DNA of 64,000 nucleotides, from contig NZ_JABBXA010000004.1 of NCBI RefSeq assembly GCF_014161445.1, forward strand, positions 62,001 through 126,000, given 5' to 3'. Source of the stretch: Microbispora sp. H13382. GTDB lineage: Bacteria > Actinomycetota > Actinomycetes > Streptosporangiales > Streptosporangiaceae. A program made the position numbers and the translations under genes. A model generated the notes under the pieces. It saw nothing but the letters and a program-made list of their open reading frames with translations, ran no database searches and was not told the origin of the DNA. Shown piece after piece: positions 1-8,734 of the stretch (its first letter is position 1; each line of letters opens with the position of its first letter).

Positions 1-1
1 G

Positions 2-649
2 CCCGAAAGCTATCGGGACACCGCGGCCGGTGCGGCCGAGCGATTGCTCGTCGACCCGGAGACCGATCTCCTCTCGCGCCGGCTGGTCGCCGAGGAGGTG
101 CCTGACGCCGTCGCGACCGAGGTCCTGCGCGCGGTGTTCGCCGGACACAGGCTGCGCATCCACTACGCGGCCTCGGACCAGACGCCGAAATGGCGCACGG
201 TGGACCCGATCGGCCTGGTCACCGTACGCGATCGGGGCTACCTGCTGGCCACGAGGTCCGGCGCGGACCGCACCTACCGGCTGTCCCGCATCTTGGCCGC
301 CGAGGAACTCGCCGAACCCGCGCAGCGACCGGAGCGGGTCGATCTCGACCGGGCCTGGCAGGAACGCAGCACGCGGTTCCGGACCGGCGGCGACCAGGTC
401 ACCGTGCTGGTACGGCTGGACCCGGCACGTCGGGAGGATCTGGTGAGCACCGCGCTGGCCGTCCGCGCCGAAGAAGCCGACTCGGACGGCCGGCTGCGGC
501 TGGAGGTGGACTTCCAGGATCCGAGACACGCCGAATGGGCGCTGTGGCAGCTCGCCACGGACGCGGAAGCCCTGGCGCCGCAGTGGTTGCGCGACTCTCT
601 GCACGCCCGCGCCGCCGCGATCGCCACCCGCTACGGACCGTCATCCTGA
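2..649 (+). CDS. WYL-domain transcriptional regulator, C-terminal part (5' truncated by window edge)
   Basis: The frame is open from base 2 with no start in view, so the N-terminal helix-turn-helix part lies before the window. About 215 residues remain. The middle part (around residues 55-90) has the beta-rich WYL pattern, including RLRIHYAASD, followed by a hydrophobic 'P-I-G-L-V' strand and the 'RGYLLATRSG...TYRLSRI' ligand-binding segment. The last 80 residues match the WCX C-terminal extension, which follows WYL in DeoR/YafY-like regulators and in PafBC relatives. Such proteins bind DNA through the missing N-terminus and sense nucleic-acid or small-molecule ligands with WYL. The gene stands alone here: the next gene is on the opposite strand. 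The target is unknown. Confidence 0.85.
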   Translation, partial: PESYRDTAAGAAERLLVDPETDLLSRRLVAEEVPDAVATEVLRAVFAGHRLRIHYAASDQTPKWRTVDPIGLVTVRDRGYLLATRSGADRTYRLSRILAAEELAEPAQRPERVDLDRAWQERSTRFRTGGDQVTVLVRLDPARREDLVSTALAVRAEEADSDGRLRLEVDFQDPRHAEWALWQLATDAEALAPQWLRDSLHARAAAIATRYGPSS

Positions 650-750
650 GAGTCGCCGCGCCGGCCGTGCCCCTTCGAGGAGTCCGCGTTGCCGCACGAC
701 GAAAACGACCACGATGTCCGAGCCGGCCGGGGCCCTTCGGAGTCGCCGGG

Positions 751-1116
751 TCAGCGGGCGGGTGGTGCGAACTCGGGCTGGTCGAGCACGCGCAGCCAGC
801 TCCCGTCGGGCTGGCGCCGTACGACCTGGGCCCGGGCGCCCGCGCCGTCCTTCGGCGGGGTCGAGGTCAGCGCGAGGCCGTCGCTGACCAGGGTCGGGAG
901 GGGCTCCTCGGGCTCGAAGCGGGGACGGTTCGCGAGGACCTTCTCCCACAGGCCGCGGATCGCCTCCCGGCCGACCGTAACGCTGCCCGGCGGGTAGGCC
1001 AGCACCGCGTTCTCCTCGTACAGTGCCGCCACGCCCGCGGCGTCCCCGGCGTTGGACCGCTCGACGAACAGGCGGGTGATGTCCTCCGGCCGCATGGCCT
1101 TCTCGTACTCCGGCAT
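751..1116 (-). CDS. SnoaL-like / NTF2-fold small protein
   Basis: A 121-residue protein of the length and composition of the SnoaL_2/DUF4440 branch of the NTF2 fold. It has an N-terminal helix pair ('RPEDITRLFVERSNAGDAAGVAALYEE'-like, residues 8-35), then a strand with a proline-glycine turn, and a 'GREAIRGLWEKVL' helix typical of this family. The fold forms a cone-shaped pocket used by ketosteroid isomerase-like enzymes and by many ligand-binding proteins of unknown role; no specific reaction can be assigned. A good GGAGG lies just upstream of the ATG. It is divergent from the LysR gene at 1210 with only 93 bases between them, so it is the likely target of that regulator. Confidence 0.75.
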   Translation of the reverse strand: MPEYEKAMRPEDITRLFVERSNAGDAAGVAALYEENAVLAYPPGSVTVGREAIRGLWEKVLANRPRFEPEEPLPTLVSDGLALTSTPPKDGAGARAQVVRRQPDGSWLRVLDQPEFAPPAR

Positions 1117-1209
1117 GGTTCCTCCCGATCTCTCGTACGGTCTCCAGCCTGTCGAGTGGCCGATGAGAAGTCCAACAGATGGATCCGATCGAAACTAGAA
1201 TCAGTGGTT

Positions 1210-2115
1210 ATGGAGCTGCGTCAGCTGGAGTACTTCGTCGCGGTCGCCGAGGAGCGCAACTTCACCCGTGCCGCCGAGCGGGTGCACATCAGCCAGTCCG
1301 GCGTGAGCGCGCAGATCCGGCAGCTCGAACGCGAACTCGGCGCCGAGCTGTTCGACCGGTCGGCGCGGAGCGTTACGCTCACCGTCGCGGGGAAGGCCGC
1401 GCTCGGCCACGCCCGCGCCGCGCTCGCCGCCGCCGGGGCGCTGGGACAGGCGGTGAGCGAGGTGACCGGCCTCATCCGGGGCCGGCTCACCGTCGGGATG
1501 GTCGTCGGCTGCACCGTCACGCCGCTGTTCGACGCCCTCGCCGCGTTCCACCGGGCCCATCCGGGGGTCGAGATCGCCCTGCTGGAGGACAACTCCGACC
1601 GGCTCGTCGACGGGGTGCGGTCCGGCGCCCTCGACCTGGCCCTCGCCGGGCTCGCCGCCGTCCCGGACGACCTGGAGACGTTGACGCTCGTCAGCGAGCG
1701 GCTCGTCGCCGCCGTCCCGCCGGACCATCCCCTCGCGAGCCGGGGCGTCGTCACCCTGCGCGATCTCGGCTCGCACCCGATCGTCTGCATGCCCGCCGGC
1801 ACCGGTCTGCGTGCGGTGTTCGACCGGGCCTGCGCGGCCCGGGACCTCCAGCCGGTGATCGCGCTGCAGGCCGGGGCGGCCGGCGCCGTCGCGGATCTCG
1901 CGGCCCGCGGGCTCGGCGTCGCCGTCCTCAGCGAGTCGATGGCGACGGCCCACCGCGACCGGCTCATCGCGCTCACCATCGCGGACGCCGAGTCACCGGC
2001 CCTGCTCGCCCTGGTGTGGCGCGGCGGGCACGGCCCCGCCGTACGCGAGTTCGTGCGGCAGGCCCGTCGAGCCTTCGCAGTCGTGCCGGCGCGAAAATCG
2101 CAGGAGACCCCCTGA
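1210..2115 (+). CDS. LysR-family transcriptional regulator
   Basis: A 301-residue protein of standard LysR length. Residues 1-60 form the winged helix-turn-helix, with the family signature starting MELRQLEYFVAVAEERNFTR and the recognition part 'ISQSGVSAQIRQLE'. Residues 90-295 form the periplasmic-binding-protein-like effector domain, beginning with 'RGRLTVGMV'. The ATG at 1210 is chosen because LysR proteins begin this way; an in-frame GTG at 1204 is possible. LysR regulators usually control a divergent neighbour and themselves from the shared promoter region, so the SnoaL-like gene ending at 1116 is the best guess for its target. The effector is unknown. Confidence 0.93.
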   Translation: MELRQLEYFVAVAEERNFTRAAERVHISQSGVSAQIRQLERELGAELFDRSARSVTLTVAGKAALGHARAALAAAGALGQAVSEVTGLIRGRLTVGMVVGCTVTPLFDALAAFHRAHPGVEIALLEDNSDRLVDGVRSGALDLALAGLAAVPDDLETLTLVSERLVAAVPPDHPLASRGVVTLRDLGSHPIVCMPAGTGLRAVFDRACAARDLQPVIALQAGAAGAVADLAARGLGVAVLSESMATAHRDRLIALTIADAESPALLALVWRGGHGPAVREFVRQARRAFAVVPARKSQETP

Positions 2116-2146
2116 TTGGACGTATGTGCCCAGGTACTCCTAGAGT
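2116..2146 (+). promoter_or_regulatory. Putative promoter of the GNAT gene (leaderless mRNA)
   Basis: TTGGAC at 2116-2121 and TAGAGT at 2141-2146 (19-base spacer) sit just downstream of the lysR stop. The ATG at 2154 lies 7 bases after the -10 box, the distance expected for a transcription start, and no Shine-Dalgarno sequence precedes it. The mRNA is therefore probably leaderless. The spacer is longer than ideal. Confidence 0.45.
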
Positions 2147-2153
2147 CCCTTTC

Positions 2154-2597
2154 ATGACGTCTGGTGATCTCCAGCTCCGGAGGGCCGAGAAGAGCGACGC
2201 GGACGAGATCTTCGCGCTCGCCCGCGAGTTCGCGGTGACCTTCCGCCCCGAGCGCGCGCCGTTCGACGCCGCGCTGCCGCAACTCCTGGAGAACGAGGAC
2301 GCCTTCCTCATCGTCGCCACCGTCGACGGGACCGTACGCGGCTATCTGCTGGGCTTCACCCACCTCACGCTGTTCGCCAACGGCAGGGTCGCGTGGGTGG
2401 AGGAGGCCATGATCGAGAGCGGCTACCGCCGTCACGGCATCGGGCGCAGGCTGCTCGAGGAGTTCGAGACGTGGGCACGCTCACGGCAGGCAGGGTACGT
2501 CGCGCTGGCGACCCGGCGGGCCGCCGAGTTCTACGGCGCTCTCGGCTACGAGGTCTCGGCCACCTACTACCGCAAGATGCTCAGACCGAAGATCTGA
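2154..2597 (+). CDS. GNAT-family N-acetyltransferase
   Basis: A 147-residue single-domain GNAT. The acetyl-CoA binding motif A (R/Q-x-x-G-x-G/A) is seen as R92-R-H-G-I-G97 followed by the pyrophosphate-binding helix. Motif B ends with 'AAEFYGALGYE' near residues 123-133, which is the usual C-terminal signature. The acceptor substrate cannot be inferred. The gene begins 38 bases after the lysR stop but appears to have its own promoter and no ribosome binding site, so it is probably leaderless and independent of lysR. A longer reading frame extends upstream across the lysR gene but is only a shadow. Confidence 0.9.
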   Translation: MTSGDLQLRRAEKSDADEIFALAREFAVTFRPERAPFDAALPQLLENEDAFLIVATVDGTVRGYLLGFTHLTLFANGRVAWVEEAMIESGYRRHGIGRRLLEEFETWARSRQAGYVALATRRAAEFYGALGYEVSATYYRKMLRPKI

Positions 2598-2631
2598 CTT
2601 CCTCTCCCGCCTGACCCGCGCCTGCCCGGAC

Positions 2632-2662
2632 CCCGCGCGTCGCGCGGTACGCCACGCGCGGG
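2632..2662. terminator. Hairpin between convergent genes
   Basis: Nine-base inverted repeat CCCGCGCGT (2632-2640) / ACGCGCGGG (2654-2662) with a 13-base loop lies between the GNAT stop at 2597 and the convergent gene ending at 2672. There is no T-tract, as is common in high-GC actinomycete terminators. It could serve both strands. Confidence 0.5.
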
Positions 2663-2671
2663 CGGGGGCGG

Positions 2672-4801
2672 TCAGACCGAGGACGTGAGCTGGGCGTCCA
2701 GGCGGTATCCGTCCACGGTCACGTAGACGGAGTCGCCGGGCCGCGCGTTCAGCCGCATCAGGACGGGCTGGAGCGAGTCGAACACCGGCTGCCGGTCGCG
2801 CCACACCAGGACGACGGCGTTGTCCCCCGGGCCGGTGACCGACAGCAGCGTCCCCGGGCGCATGCCGAGCTGTGCGGCGTACCCCTCGGGGACCGCCACC
2901 GGCTCGCCGCGCAGATGGCCGCTGGTGACGTCGATCCGCTGCCAGCGGCGCGGGTCGGAGGCCGGGCTCGAGGTGGGGCGGGGGTTCGGCACCAGATGCG
3001 GCCGGGGCACGCCTCCCGCCAGGTTCCCGTTCGAGTTACCGCCCAGATTGCCGTTCAGGTTGCCGTTCGTGAGCGCGTTGAGCGCGGCGAGCGCGGTGGC
3101 GGCGTCGGGCCCGTTGTTGGCCTGAGAGGGGACCGGGATCCCGCCGCGGCCGTGGTGGTGCCCGTTCGCGCCGGGCGTACGGCGGGGCAGCGGCGTGGGC
3201 TTGGCGGCCTGCTCGGACCCGTTCCGGGTGGGCAGGGGGCCCGGTTCGGACGGGGAGCTCGCCTTCGGCATCGAGTCCAGCCACGCCTTGGCCGAATGGG
3301 CACGGATGCCGAGCTGACCGAGCAGCTCCACGACGTCGGCGTCCGCGGGCTTGTGCGCCAGCAGCTGGCGGGTCTTCTCGCGCAGCCCCGCCAGGTCGCC
3401 GACCACGAGCCAGCCGTCCTGGAGGCGGCGGTCCGGCATCAGCGTGACCAGCACGCGCCACAGCGATGTGCCGAGGGCCGGGACCTCGACGGGGTGGGAC
3501 GGGTCCGCCGCGATGAGCTGTTCCTGCGTGGCCGCGGCGCCCAGCCACTCGGTGAGCCCGAACAGGTGACCGGTGAGCGGCGCGGAGTCGGGGGAGCGCA
3601 GCCACAGCAGCACCCGCTCCTCGGCCGTGCGCTGGGCCTGGGAGAGCAGTTCCCGGTCCACGTTGAGGTTGTGCGCCAGCGTGCGGAGGCTCACGGGTTC
3701 GGCGGCGAACAGCCGCTCGGCCGCGACGGCCCTGGCGAGCGGGTCCCAGTCGCGGAACAGGCCCTCGACGACCGCGACCATCGGGTGCGCGCTGAGGTCG
3801 GGCGGCTGCCGATCCGGCGCCGGTTCGGCGGCGGGCTGGGTGGGCGAGGCCGCGGGCTGCGACGCCCCGGCCTGCCGGGCGAAGGGCCGGGTGACGGGCT
3901 TGACCGGCTCCGCGACAGGCGCCGGTGCGGCGGGCGGCGGGGCCGGCGCTTCCTGTCCCGGTCGTCCGGGCGCCTGCTCCTGCTGCGCGGGTGTCTGGGC
4001 GGCCTGTCCGGGCGCCGGCGCGGCCGGCCGGGCGAAGGGCTGTGCCGGCGCCCCGGGGGCGGTCTGGGGGAACGGCTGGGAGACCGGTCCGGGCGCGGCC
4101 TGCGGGAAGGGCTGGGAGGAGGTCCCGGCCCGCGGGATCGGCTGTGACGTCGTCCCGGGAGCGGCCTGCGGGATCGGCTGTGACGTCGTCCCAGGGGCGG
4201 TCTGGGGGAACGGCCGGGAGACCGGTCCGGGCGCGGCCTGCGGGAACGGCTGGGAGGTGATGCCCGGGGCGGGAGCCTGCGGGAACGGCTCGGCGGCGGG
4301 ACCGGCCGGTGCCTGCGCCTGCGCGGGTTTCTCGTCTCCCGCGAGCGCCTGCGCGGCCGCGCCGGAGGCCAGCTCGCTCTCCAGACGCCCGAACACCTCA
4401 CGGAACACCGTGGTCAGGAGGACCTCGGGCGAGGCGGGGGCGGCCGGAGCCTGGAGATCGCACGGCGTCAGGCGGCGCAGCCGGTACCACCCGCCGAGCT
4501 GGTTGACCACGGTGCGGACCGGGTCGGGCCAGCCGGGCATGGCCGGGTCCACGGTGTGCACCTGGAGCGCCGGGAGCAGGTCGGTGAGGGGCAGGTGATC
4601 CCAGCGGCCGACGGCCAGGCGGGCGAGCCGCTCGCAGAGCCAGTCAACACCGGTCGCCCGCATCGCGCGGCCGACCCCGACGGATGCCCACCAGCCGCCG
4701 GGCAGGCGCGGGTCGGCCAGCATCTCGGCCACCTGCTGAGGACGGCTCCAGCGCAGGGCCGGGACCAGGTCGCTCAGGCAGATCGTTGACTCGGCGTCCA
4801 T
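2672..4801 (-). CDS. Large modular protein with Pro-rich repeats and a sigma-like helix-turn-helix segment, function unknown
   Basis: About 709 residues, no signal peptide or membrane segment. Visible parts: an N-terminal helical domain (residues 1-130) that starts with an 'LSDLVPALRW' motif; a long Pro/Gln/Ala linker (about 160-315) made of repeats like SQPFPQAAPG; a helical domain (about 330-520) whose segment 'VSLRTLAHNLNVDRELLSQ' resembles a sigma-factor region-4 helix-turn-helix; an Asn/Gly linker; and a C-terminal beta-rich domain. The start at 4801 is chosen because a GGAGGG lies at 4815-4820; an upstream in-frame ATG at 4834 lacks one. I do not recognise a named family. Multi-domain layout with a helix-turn-helix suggests a transcription-associated or scaffold protein. 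Codon use looks like that of its neighbours. Confidence 0.75.
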   Translation of the reverse strand: MDAESTICLSDLVPALRWSRPQQVAEMLADPRLPGGWWASVGVGRAMRATGVDWLCERLARLAVGRWDHLPLTDLLPALQVHTVDPAMPGWPDPVRTVVNQLGGWYRLRRLTPCDLQAPAAPASPEVLLTTVFREVFGRLESELASGAAAQALAGDEKPAQAQAPAGPAAEPFPQAPAPGITSQPFPQAAPGPVSRPFPQTAPGTTSQPIPQAAPGTTSQPIPRAGTSSQPFPQAAPGPVSQPFPQTAPGAPAQPFARPAAPAPGQAAQTPAQQEQAPGRPGQEAPAPPPAAPAPVAEPVKPVTRPFARQAGASQPAASPTQPAAEPAPDRQPPDLSAHPMVAVVEGLFRDWDPLARAVAAERLFAAEPVSLRTLAHNLNVDRELLSQAQRTAEERVLLWLRSPDSAPLTGHLFGLTEWLGAAATQEQLIAADPSHPVEVPALGTSLWRVLVTLMPDRRLQDGWLVVGDLAGLREKTRQLLAHKPADADVVELLGQLGIRAHSAKAWLDSMPKASSPSEPGPLPTRNGSEQAAKPTPLPRRTPGANGHHHGRGGIPVPSQANNGPDAATALAALNALTNGNLNGNLGGNSNGNLAGGVPRPHLVPNPRPTSSPASDPRRWQRIDVTSGHLRGEPVAVPEGYAAQLGMRPGTLLSVTGPGDNAVVLVWRDRQPVFDSLQPVLMRLNARPGDSVYVTVDGYRLDAQLTSSV

Positions 4802-4876
4802 CGGTATGACCGCACCCTCCCGAGAGTGACGCATGTTGCTAATGGTGCAGCTTACGCCGCAAACCAGCAATTGGTG

Positions 4877-5776
4877 TCAATAGGGTAAAGTTCCCGGCTC
4901 CGGCCGGCCGCCGACCTGGGCGACCGCCGCGGCCCCCGCCTCACACCCCTTGCGCAGGGCTTCGCCGGGTGCGCACCCGGCCATCGAGGCGACCAGGAAC
5001 CCCGCGGCGAACGCGTCTCCCGCGCCCGTCGAGTCGACCACCTCCACCGCGGGCGCGGCCGCTTTGGCGACTATACGGCCATCGCGGGCCAGCACGGCAC
5101 CGCCGGCCCCCAGCTTTACCACCGCCGCGCCGTAGCGGTCGCTGAGCGTGCGTGCCGCCGTCTCGGGATCCGTGGCGTCCGCGAGCAGCAGCGCCTCCTC
5201 CAGGTTGGGGATCACGACGCCCGCCGGGGCGGTCTCGCGGAGGAACCGCTCGGGGCCGAACGCGCGCAGGGGCCCGCAGGAGGCCGGATCGACGCTGATG
5301 GAGATGCCGCGCCCGGCGGCCTCGCGCATGGCCAGCCGCGCGAGTTCCAGGCCCGGCTCGGCGAACATCGTGTACGCCGACAGGTGCAGGTGCCCGACCC
5401 CGTCGAGGAGAGCGGGAGCCCAGTCGCCGACCCCGATGTGGCCGCTCGCCCCGCGGTTGGTGAGCATGGACCGCTCCCCGGTGGCGTCGACCATCGCGAT
5501 CACGACTGCCGAGGGCCGTTCCGGGTCGATCCGCAGGTGGGGCCGGACCCCGGCCTTGGCCAGCTCGGCCGCGTGCCACTCGCCGGTGTCGTACCCCGCC
5601 CGCGCCAGCAGGCGGGTGTCGGCGCCGAGCCGGGCGGCCCAGGAGGCGGTGTTCGCCCCCGAGCCGCCCGGCCGCAACGCGATGTCGGCGGGCGTGTCGG
5701 TGCCGGTGGCCGCGGGGCCGTCGTGCAGCGCGACGACGTCGGTGACCACGTCGCCGATCACCAGCAGAGCGCTCAC
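4877..5776 (-). CDS. psuK: PfkB-family carbohydrate kinase, probable pseudouridine kinase
   Basis: A 299-residue ribokinase-fold kinase. The N-terminal PfkB signature 'GGSGANTASWAARLGA' is at residues 38-52, and the C-terminal signature 'DSTGAGDAFAAGF' is at 248-260, with G251-A-G-D254 forming the anion hole and catalytic base. The GTG start overlaps the stop of psuG by four bases (GTGA), so the two genes are translationally coupled. In bacteria, PfkB kinases adjacent to pseudouridine-5'-phosphate glycosidase phosphorylate pseudouridine before C-C bond cleavage, so the context names the substrate. On sequence alone it could be another nucleoside or sugar kinase. Confidence 0.85.
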   Translation of the reverse strand: MSALLVIGDVVTDVVALHDGPAATGTDTPADIALRPGGSGANTASWAARLGADTRLLARAGYDTGEWHAAELAKAGVRPHLRIDPERPSAVVIAMVDATGERSMLTNRGASGHIGVGDWAPALLDGVGHLHLSAYTMFAEPGLELARLAMREAAGRGISISVDPASCGPLRAFGPERFLRETAPAGVVIPNLEEALLLADATDPETAARTLSDRYGAAVVKLGAGGAVLARDGRIVAKAAAPAVEVVDSTGAGDAFAAGFLVASMAGCAPGEALRKGCEAGAAAVAQVGGRPEPGTLPY

Positions 5777-6675
5777 CCGGCCGCCCAGGCGGCGGCGATC
5801 TCCCCGGCCAGGCGCGTGTTGCCGCGTACGGCCGCGAGGTTGGCCTCCAGCGACGCGCCACCCGTGCCCTCGACCAGGTACTCCAGCAGGAACGGGGTGA
5901 TGGCCTGCCCGGTGATTCCGCGTTCCTCGGCGGCGCGCAGGCCCTCCGCGAGCACCCGGTCGTGCAGGCCGGGGTCGAGCTGCAGGTCGGCGGGGACCGG
6001 GTTGGCCACGATCAGCGCGGTCTCCAGCCCGGCCAGCCTGTCCTGGGCCCGCATGACGCCGGCGGCCTCCTGCGGCGTCTCGATGCGCCAGTCGACCGGT
6101 TCGCCCGAGCTGTGCAGGTAGAAGCCGGGGAACTCGTCGGTCCGGTAGCCGACGACGGTGACCTGCTTGGTCTCCAGCCGCTGCAGGGTCGCGGGCACGT
6201 CGAGGATCGACTTCACCCCGGCGCACACGACCGTGATCCTGGTGCGGCTGAGCGTGTCGATGTCGGCCGACTCGTCCTGCACCGTGGTCCAGCCGCGGTG
6301 GACGCCGCCGAGCCCCCCGGTGGCGAACACCCGCACGCCCGCCCGGGCGGCCAGGAACGAGGTGCCCGAGACGGTGGTGGCGCCGCTCAGCCCGAGCGCG
6401 GCGGCCGGGGCGAGGTCACGGAAGCCGAGCTTGCGCAGGTCCGGCTCGGTCGCGATCCGCTCCAGCCCGTCCTTGTCCAGGCCCACCCGGGGGACACCGT
6501 CCAGCACCGCCACCGTCGCCGGCACGGCCCCCGCCTGCCGGACGATGTCCTCCAGTTCGAGGGCGACCTGAAGGTTGCGGGGCTGGGGCAGCCCGTGGGA
6601 GATGATGGTGGACTCCAGGGCGACGACCGGACGGCCGGTGGCCAGCGCCTCGGCGACCTCATCGGAAACGCGCAT
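5773..6675 (-). CDS. psuG: Pseudouridine-5'-phosphate glycosidase
   Basis: A 300-residue protein with the family hallmarks: 'VALESTIISHGLP' (residues 18-30, catalytic Glu21), the basic residue Lys82 in 'RKLGFRDL', 'FATGGLGGVHRG' (117-128) and 'VVCAGVKSILD' (149-159) with Lys155. By alignment to the E. coli enzyme these correspond to Glu31, Lys93 and Lys166, which form the Schiff base and cleave the C-C glycosidic bond, giving uracil and ribose 5-phosphate. An AGGAGAGG precedes the ATG. It is the first gene of a two-gene operon with the PfkB kinase, so cells can recycle pseudouridine from RNA turnover. No transporter gene accompanies the pair. Confidence 0.95.
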   Translation of the reverse strand: MRVSDEVAEALATGRPVVALESTIISHGLPQPRNLQVALELEDIVRQAGAVPATVAVLDGVPRVGLDKDGLERIATEPDLRKLGFRDLAPAAALGLSGATTVSGTSFLAARAGVRVFATGGLGGVHRGWTTVQDESADIDTLSRTRITVVCAGVKSILDVPATLQRLETKQVTVVGYRTDEFPGFYLHSSGEPVDWRIETPQEAAGVMRAQDRLAGLETALIVANPVPADLQLDPGLHDRVLAEGLRAAEERGITGQAITPFLLEYLVEGTGGASLEANLAAVRGNTRLAGEIAAAWAAG

Positions 6676-6686
6676 ACCTCTCCTGC

Positions 6687-6848
6687 TTCCCGCTCACCAT
6701 CGGGGCGCTCACTCCCGCCGTCTTCCCTCGTCGCGCTTGGTCGCTTCGCTCCCGCGCGCTCCTCAGTCCAGATCGGCGGCGCGCCCCTCCGGATCGCTCG
6801 TGTTTTCCCGCTCACCATCGGGGCGCTCACTCCCCTCCGGATCGCTCG
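6687..6848. repeat. Intergenic interleaved direct repeats
   Basis: Within the 410-base gap before 7087, a 30-base unit occurs twice without change (6687-6716 and 6805-6834); its core is CTCACCATCGGGGCGCTCAC. A second 17-base unit CCCCTCCGGATCGCTCG also occurs twice (6784-6800 and 6832-6848). The rest of the gap is a GAGCGA/TCGCTC-rich mosaic. It looks like a noncoding repeat family rather than a regulatory site of either neighbour. Confidence 0.8.
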
Positions 6849-7086
6849 GTTGTCTTCGCATCAGCGGAGGATTGTCCGCTTCGGCATATTCTGCCCGGGT
6901 CTTGTGGGGGAACTTGCGGTAAGTTGCGGGCATCCGCCCAGGCCCGCCCCGACGACACCTCCTCCGAATCCATTCGCGACCTTCCCGAGACCATCCCACG
7001 CCCGCCCGCACGGCCCGAATCCGGCCCGCGCGGCCGGGCGGCCCGTCCCGCGACACCGAGCCACGTACGACCCGGGAGAACGCTGC

Positions 7087-8622
7087 ATGCCACGCTCGCA
7101 CTACGACGTCGTCATCGCCGGGGCCGGGCACAACGGCCTCGTCGCCGCGGCCTACCTCGCCCGGGCGGGGCGAGAGGTGCTGGTCCTGGAACGCCTCGGG
7201 CACGTGGGCGGCCTCGCCGTCTCGGCCCGGGCGTTCCCCGGCGTGGACGCGCGGCTTTCGCGCTACTCCTACCTGGTCAGCCTGCTGCCGACCAAGGTCG
7301 TGAAGGACCTCGGGCTGCGCCTCGACCTGCGCCGCCGCCGCTTCGCCTCCTATACCCCGGCCGGCGACACGGGCCTGCTCGTGGACAACGAGGACGCCGC
7401 GCGCACCGCCGCGTCCTTCGAGGCCGTGACTGGGGGACGGTACGACCTCGCGGCCTGGGAGCGGTTCTACGGGATGACCGCCCACGTGGCCCGGCGCGTC
7501 GCGCCGACGCTGCTCGAACCGCTGCCCGGCCGTACGGCCCTGCGCGAGGCCGTGGGGGACGACGAGGCGTGGCGCGACCTGTTCGAACGGCCGATCGGCG
7601 AGGTCGTGGACGAGCGGTTCGCCGACGACACGGTCCGCGGGGTCGTGCTCACCGACGCGCTGATCGGCACCTTCGCCGACACGGCCACCGACCTGCTGGC
7701 CAACAGGTGCTTCCTTTACCACGTGATCGGCGACGGCACGGGCGACTGGAACGTGCCGGTCGGCGGCATGGGCGCGGTGACGGCCGAGCTCGCCGAGGTC
7801 GCGCGGCGGCACGGCGCCGAGATCCGCACCGGGGCCGAGGTCCTGGCTATCGACCCGGACACGGGTGAGGTCACGTTCGACGACGGCGCCCAGCACGTGG
7901 TGACCGCGGGGAAGGTGCTGGCCAACCTGCCGCCCGCCGTGCTCGCCCGGCTGCTCGGGGAGACGCCCGAGCGGCCCGAGGGCGCACAGCTCAAAATCAA
8001 CATGGTGCTGTCGCGGCTGCCCCGGCTGCGGGACCCCGCGGTGGACCCCGCCGAGGCGTTCAGCGGCACCTTCCACATCAACGAGAGCCGCGACCAGCTC
8101 GCCGCGGCCTACGCGCAGGCGGCCGCGGGGAAGGTGCCGGAGCTGCCGCCCGCCGAGGTCTACTGCCACTCGCTCACCGACCCCTCGATCCTCGGCACGG
8201 AGTTGCGGGAGGCGGGGGCGCACACGATGACGCTGTTCGGCCTGCACATGCCGGCGCGGCTGTTCGCCGATCCGGAGGCCAAGCGGGAGGCGCTGGCCCG
8301 CACGCTCGCCTCGATCGACTCGGTGCTCGCCGAGCCCATCGAGGACTGCCTGCTGCGCGCGCCCTCGGGCGAACCCTGCCTGGAGGCCAAGACCCCCCTG
8401 GACCTGGAACGGGAGGCGGGCCTGCCCGGCGGCCACATCTTCCACCACGACCTGTCCTGGCCGTACGGCGAGGAGGGCGACCACGGGGCTCGGCCTGCTC
8501 AGTGGGGCGTCGAGACGGCGCACGAGCGGGTGCTGCTGTGCGGGGCGGGCGCCCGGCGCGGCGGCGGCGTCAGCGGCATCCCCGGTCACAACGCCGCCAT
8601 GGCCGTTCTCGGCGGCGCCTGA
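7087..8622 (+). CDS. Phytoene-desaturase-like FAD/NAD(P)-dependent oxidoreductase (PYROXD2-like)
   Basis: A 511-residue flavoprotein. The N-terminal Rossmann motif 'DVVIAGAGHNGLVAAAYLARAG' (residues 7-28) carries the GxGxxG-type signature, ending with the acidic residue in 'VLVLERLGHVGG'. The C-terminal FAD-contact region 'LLCGAGARRGGGVSGIPGHNAA' is present. The overall pattern matches the CrtI/CrtN-related group that includes human PYROXD2, rather than a true carotenoid desaturase, and there are no carotenoid genes nearby. The substrate is unknown. The gene stands alone between the repeat-rich gap and the two-component system. No good ribosome binding site is seen, but the ATG fits the Rossmann fold start. 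Confidence 0.85.
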   Translation: MPRSHYDVVIAGAGHNGLVAAAYLARAGREVLVLERLGHVGGLAVSARAFPGVDARLSRYSYLVSLLPTKVVKDLGLRLDLRRRRFASYTPAGDTGLLVDNEDAARTAASFEAVTGGRYDLAAWERFYGMTAHVARRVAPTLLEPLPGRTALREAVGDDEAWRDLFERPIGEVVDERFADDTVRGVVLTDALIGTFADTATDLLANRCFLYHVIGDGTGDWNVPVGGMGAVTAELAEVARRHGAEIRTGAEVLAIDPDTGEVTFDDGAQHVVTAGKVLANLPPAVLARLLGETPERPEGAQLKINMVLSRLPRLRDPAVDPAEAFSGTFHINESRDQLAAAYAQAAAGKVPELPPAEVYCHSLTDPSILGTELREAGAHTMTLFGLHMPARLFADPEAKREALARTLASIDSVLAEPIEDCLLRAPSGEPCLEAKTPLDLEREAGLPGGHIFHHDLSWPYGEEGDHGARPAQWGVETAHERVLLCGAGARRGGGVSGIPGHNAAMAVLGGA

Positions 8623-8695
8623 CGACTCCACACCCTGCCGCGCGCGGCGCGGGCGGCGCCCTGCCTCACCCCGCCTCACCCCCCGGATCCGCGGG

Positions 8696-8713
8696 CTTAA
8701 CCGGATTCTCATG
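8696..8713 (+). promoter_or_regulatory. Motif CTTAAC-N6-CTCATG upstream of the two-component system
   Basis: CTTAAC (8696-8701) and CTCATG (8708-8713) are spaced by six bases. The same two hexamers at the same spacing recur at 13325-13342, upstream of the glycosyltransferase operon. A -10 like TAGCTT follows at 8723-8728. The spacing of about one helix turn fits the tandem half-sites bound by OmpR-family regulators, so it may be an autoregulation site. Confidence 0.45.
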
Positions 8714-8734
8714 ACCCTCGGATAGCTTGTGCCG

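Noticed and set aside
7087-8622. Carotenoid biosynthesis gene (crtI)
   Set aside because: The sequence is of the PYROXD2-like branch and there are no crtB, crtE or other pathway genes near.
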